A stretch of DNA of 18,768 nt. Source: Chloroflexota bacterium. Lineage in GTDB: Bacteria > Chloroflexota > Anaerolineae > Fen-1058. A program made the position numbers and the translations under genes. The notes under the pieces were generated by a model, which did not search any database, had not been told where the DNA came from, and saw only the letters and a list, made by a program, of their open reading frames with translations. Location of the stretch: contig JACRBO010000602.1 in assembly GCA_016219235.1 (NCBI GenBank), positions 1 to 18,768 on the forward strand, in the 5' to 3' direction. Within the stretch, counting starts at the first letter, position 1. Each line of letters starts with the position of its first letter. Below are positions 15,832 through 18,768 of the stretch, in pieces.

Positions 15832-17277
15832 TTACGTACGTTCTGCCAAACTCGCCGGATAAGGGCGCTGCCAACCGGGTTGCCCAAATTCGCCGCGACC
15901 TTGATAGCGAGACTTCTCGACGAATTTATCGCCGTTGTTGACCATTAGCGATTCAAGCAACGACTGTTGCAGGAGCGCGTCCATTCGCTTCATCTCATCG
16001 ATCGTTGTTGGCTGGTAGGCCAGATTATGCTGTTCGTGCGGATCATCGATCAGGTTGTATAGCGCGACGTGGCCGTTCTTGTAGCGGCACAACTTCCATT
16101 CGGCATCGTTGATCATCAGGCCGAGATCGGTCGCGCCGAGGACGGCTTCACGCGATCGGGTGCGGGGCCGATCGAGACCGGGCAGGACGATGGCATCGTG
16201 CTTAGCCGAGAAACTGCTCCCGGCGACATCGAGTAAGGTTGCGCTCACATCGGTTAGTGAAACGAGATCATCAACTGTGCGGGTTTCGTTCGATTGTGGC
16301 GACTTCACGATCAACGGCACGCGGATGCTGGGTTCATAGAAGAGGTGCTTGCCGATCAGATCGTAATCGCCCAGAAAATCGCCGTGATCGGACCCGAAGA
16401 TGATCAGCGTGTCGTCGGCAAAGCGGCTGGCGTTGAGCGCGGCGATGATGCGGCCAATGTGCAAATCGATCTGGTGGACGAGCGCGGCATAGTGCGCGCG
16501 AATCTTGCGTTTGTGATGATCCTGAAAGTCGGTGTAATCGACCTGATTCCACGGCCGCTTATTCATGGCGATGACGAGTTCGCGAAAGAGGCGGCTGTCA
16601 TCGGTGGCGGGAATGCTATCGGGCATGTCTTCGGGCCGATAAAGATTGGCATATTCCAGCGGCGGATCGTACGGACAGTGCGGGCCGGGGAAGCCGGCCA
16701 TCAACGCGAAGGGCTTGTCACCGGCATAGGTCGCGAGGAAGTCGCAGGTCCGATCGGCCACCCACTTGTCTACTTGATGTTCGGCCGGAATCTTGCTGCT
16801 GATCGCGCCCTTGTCCTCGAAGTAACGCTCGTGTTCATTGCCATGAAATTTCCGCAGGCCGTGCGCTTCAAGATACGCGGCGTAATCATCGTGGATGTAG
16901 ATGTGGCGCTTGTCCTCGGAAATCAGGCGCTGCGCAAAGCCTTCGCTTTTGTCCCACGGATAGAAGTGCATCTTGCCGATGCTGACCGTGTGATAACCGG
17001 CGTCGCTGAGCAGTTCCGGCCAACTGGGCAGGCCGCACGCGGCGCGATCGGGGCGCAGCCAACTGTAGTTTTCCAGCACGCCATGCTGCACGCTGTTGAG
17101 GCCGGTGAGCAGCGAGGCGCGGGCGGGCACACAGATGGGCGTGGGCGAGACGGCATGGCGATACTGCACGCCGCCGCGACACAGCGCATCGATGTGGGGC
17201 GTGTCGATGAACTGCGCGCCGTAGCAGCCCAAAAAATCGGGCCGCAGCTGATCGGGCAGGAGGAAGAGAACGTTCAC
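15832..17277 (-). CDS. Type I sulfatase, cytoplasmic
   Basis: A 481-residue alkaline-phosphatase-superfamily sulfatase that hydrolyses sulfate esters, probably on an imported saccharide. The maturation motif CVPAR (49-53) contains Cys49, which must be oxidised to formylglycine. SLLTG follows. Metal and active-site residues include Asp9 (LLPDQ, where many sulfatases have two aspartates and this one has Pro8), Lys102/His104 in GKMHFYP, His200 in GPHCPYDPP, Asp297/His298 in FGSDHGDF, and Lys310/His311 in GKHLFYEP. There is no signal peptide. The start is GTG at 17277, overlapping the oppF TGA (GTGA), so it is coupled to the importer. No formylglycine-generating enzyme or anaerobic maturase is in view. 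The substrate is not predictable. Confidence 0.92.
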   Translation of the reverse strand: MNVLFLLPDQLRPDFLGCYGAQFIDTPHIDALCRGGVQYRHAVSPTPICVPARASLLTGLNSVQHGVLENYSWLRPDRAACGLPSWPELLSDAGYHTVSIGKMHFYPWDKSEGFAQRLISEDKRHIYIHDDYAAYLEAHGLRKFHGNEHERYFEDKGAISSKIPAEHQVDKWVADRTCDFLATYAGDKPFALMAGFPGPHCPYDPPLEYANLYRPEDMPDSIPATDDSRLFRELVIAMNKRPWNQVDYTDFQDHHKRKIRAHYAALVHQIDLHIGRIIAALNASRFADDTLIIFGSDHGDFLGDYDLIGKHLFYEPSIRVPLIVKSPQSNETRTVDDLVSLTDVSATLLDVAGSSFSAKHDAIVLPGLDRPRTRSREAVLGATDLGLMINDAEWKLCRYKNGHVALYNLIDDPHEQHNLAYQPTTIDEMKRMDALLQQSLLESLMVNNGDKFVEKSRYQGRGEFGQPGWQRPYPASLAERT

Positions 17278-18308
17278 GCGGCCACACCTGCGAGTTCCAA
17301 CTCATCGGCGCGATGGCAACTAACGAAATGATTGGGGCTGATCTCGCGATAGTCGGGCGCTTCGGTCTTGCAGCGATCGATCACGAACGGGCAGCGTGGA
17401 TGGAAGTAGCAGCCCGACGGCGGATTGGCCGGGCTGGGCACGTCGCCTTTCAATTCCACGTTGCCGGAGGTCACGCGCGGATCGGCCACGGGCACAGCCG
17501 CCATCAGCGCCGCGGTGTACGGATGTTTGGGCGCGCGGAACAGTTCCTGTGTCTCCGCCGTCTCGACGATCTTGCCGACATACATGACGGTGACACGATC
17601 GCAAATGTGCTTGACCACGCTGAGGTTGTGCGCCACAAACAAATACGTCAAGTGCAATTCTTTTTGCAGGTCCAGCAACAGATTGAGAATCTGCGCCTGA
17701 ACGGACACGTCGAGCGCGGATACCGGCTCATCGGCGACGACAAGGCGCGGGTTGGACGCCAGCGCGCGCGCGATGCCGATGCGCTGACGCTGCCCGCCGC
17801 TGAAGGCATGCGGGAAGCGCTGCAAAAACTCCGGGCGCAGCCCCACCACTCGGAGCAGCTCCGCCACGCGATCGGTGCGTTCCTTACGATTCTGCATGCC
17901 GCCCATCAACAACGGTTCGCCCACAATATCGAACAACGTCATGCGCGGATTGAGCGACGCATAGGGGTCTTGAAAGATCATCTGCATCTGCGAGCGCAGC
18001 GGGCCGAGTTCGCGGCGCGACAGTTTGGCTAGATCAACCGTGGTCCCGTCCGCAGCGTGGAACAGCATCTCCCCGCTGCTGGGCGCGTAGGCGCGCAACA
18101 CACAGCGCGACGCGGTGGTTTTGCCGCAGCCGCTTTCACCCACCAGACCCAGCGTTTCGCCTTCGTTGATGAAGAAACTCACGTCGTCGACGGCGCGAAC
18201 ATTGCCGACCAATTTGCGAAAGAAGTTGCCTTTGTAGATGGGGAAGTATTTTCGCAGATGCCTGACTTCCAGCAGCGGTTGAGGGGCGGGCGCGTTTGAA
18301 TCCGTCAC
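17274..18308 (-). CDS. Oligopeptide/oligosaccharide ABC transporter ATP-binding protein, OppF/DppF type
   Basis: A 344-residue ABC ATPase that powers uptake with the OppD-like partner upstream. Walker A GESGCGKT is at 57-64, Q-loop Gln113 in [11 protein letters not shown], signature FSGGQRQR at 169-176, Walker B VVADEP at 190-195, D-loop SALDVS and H-loop His227. The C-terminal OppF extension has CYFHPRCP with Cys300, Cys306, Cys313 and Cys331, the spacing of the iron-sulfur site described for DppD-type ATPases. The start is GTG at 18308, overlapping the TGA of the partner (GTGA), with GGAGAG six bases upstream. In this setting the Opp-type system probably imports a saccharide, since such transporters also carry oligosaccharides. 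Permease and binding protein genes would lie beyond the right edge. Confidence 0.92.
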   Translation of the reverse strand: MTDSNAPAPQPLLEVRHLRKYFPIYKGNFFRKLVGNVRAVDDVSFFINEGETLGLVGESGCGKTTASRCVLRAYAPSSGEMLFHAADGTTVDLAKLSRRELGPLRSQMQMIFQDPYASLNPRMTLFDIVGEPLLMGGMQNRKERTDRVAELLRVVGLRPEFLQRFPHAFSGGQRQRIGIARALASNPRLVVADEPVSALDVSVQAQILNLLLDLQKELHLTYLFVAHNLSVVKHICDRVTVMYVGKIVETAETQELFRAPKHPYTAALMAAVPVADPRVTSGNVELKGDVPSPANPPSGCYFHPRCPFVIDRCKTEAPDYREISPNHFVSCHRADELELAGVAA

Positions 18309-18768
18309 TCTGATCTCTCCACGTCGTGATAAAGGAAGCAGCTGGCGAGCTGCCGCTCGCCGACGGGCAGCAAACTGGGCGCGTGCTGATCGCATTTGCC
18401 CGGCATCGCCTGCGGGCAGCGCGGATGAAACGGGCAGCCGCGCGGCTTGTTAAACGGGTGCGGAATCGAGCCGCTGATGGTGGGCAGATCTTCGCGCGGC
18501 GTCGAATTGATGCTGGGGATCGAGCGCAGCAGGGCTTGCGTATAGGGATGCTTCGGCGCGTGGAAGATGTCGTCCACCGGCCCTTGCTCCATCACGAGGC
18601 CCAGATACATCACCATCACGTAATGCGCCACCTGCGCGATGACGCCCAGATCGTGCGTGATGAAAATAATGGCGGCATTGCGTTTCGCTTGCAGCTGGCG
18701 CAGCAGCCGCAGCACTTGCGCTTGCGTAGTCACATCGACCGCCGTCGTCGGTTCATCGGCGATGAGCA
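18305..18768 (-). CDS. ABC transporter ATP-binding protein, OppD/DppD type (N-terminus outside window)
   Basis: Partial gene: 153 C-terminal residues are visible and the rest lies beyond base 18768. The visible part opens at the Walker B/D-loop region [17 protein letters not shown], so the GTG at 18733 is an internal valine and not a start. The H-loop follows in [20 protein letters not shown] and the cysteine-rich tail ([12 protein letters not shown], a later Cys, then ASC near the end) are typical of OppD C-termini. The stop overlaps the oppF start by 4 nt. It forms the heterodimeric ATPase with the next gene. Presence of both in this order is standard for Opp/Dpp operons. Confidence 0.92.
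   Translation of the reverse strand, partial: LIADEPTTAVDVTTQAQVLRLLRQLQAKRNAAIIFITHDLGVIAQVAHYVMVMYLGLVMEQGPVDDIFHAPKHPYTQALLRSIPSINSTPREDLPTISGSIPHPFNKPRGCPFHPRCPQAMPGKCDQHAPSLLPVGERQLASCFLYHDVERSE

Noticed and set aside
15726..15887. N-terminal extension of UroD-A (and 14453-14545 for UroD-B)
   Set aside because: The extra residues, such as LRGGRRPTKQS, are read from the GTCATTGCGAG repeat and are not conserved protein sequence.
18305..18733. A complete 142-residue protein starting at 18733
   Set aside because: The frame continues to the window edge with [11 protein letters not shown], the Walker B of an ABC ATPase, so the GTG at 18733 is internal and the gene is truncated by the window.

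Overview
All recognisable genes lie on the minus strand, so the region is transcribed from high to low coordinates. The base composition is fairly GC-rich and even. There is no rRNA, tRNA, CRISPR array, transposase or phage gene. The organism is a bacterium. Several families of short palindromic repeats, together with this mix of genes (UroD/MtaA-type methyltransferases, a corrinoid protein, a sulfatase, AGE epimerase, UxaE), would suit an uncultured Chloroflexota-like lineage. That placement is inference and is not proved by the sequence.

Layout in the direction of transcription: (i) 18768-17274, two ATPase subunits of an oligopeptide/oligosaccharide-type ABC importer (OppD-like, cut by the window edge, and OppF-like). 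(ii) 17277-15832, a sulfatase without a signal peptide. (iii) 15725-12669, two UroD/MtaA-type proteins (called UroD-A and UroD-B here) and a small corrinoid-binding protein. (iv) 12643-10099, NagA, an SGNH hydrolase and NagB. (v) 10102-5713, a Gfo/Idh/MocA oxidoreductase, UroD-C, an AGE-family epimerase and UroD-D. (vi) 5610-217, 6-phosphogluconate dehydrogenase and the hexuronate enzymes UxaC, UxaE and SDR-type UxuB. A possible next gene starts right at base 3.

Taken together this reads as an intracellular catabolic locus for an imported, decorated oligosaccharide. The importer brings it in and the sulfatase removes sulfate. NagA and NagB turn N-acetylglucosamine-6-phosphate into fructose-6-phosphate. 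UxaC, UxaE and UxuB take glucuronate or galacturonate to mannonate. Amino sugar, uronate and sulfate together point to a glycosaminoglycan-like or similar sulfated glycan. The most unusual part is the four divergent UroD/MtaA-type proteins plus one corrinoid protein among sugar genes. I read them as a possible corrinoid-dependent demethylation system for O-methylated sugars. That is a hypothesis.

Gene junctions fall into two classes. Seven neighbours overlap by exactly 4 nt (ATGA or GTGA). All five spacers longer than 70 nt contain a palindromic interspersed repeat, and the left edge (1-216) holds a nested inverted repeat. One further repeat unit sits in frame inside uxaC. No stretch over 300 bases lacks a gene. 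No convincing sigma-70-type promoter or intrinsic terminator was found by eye.
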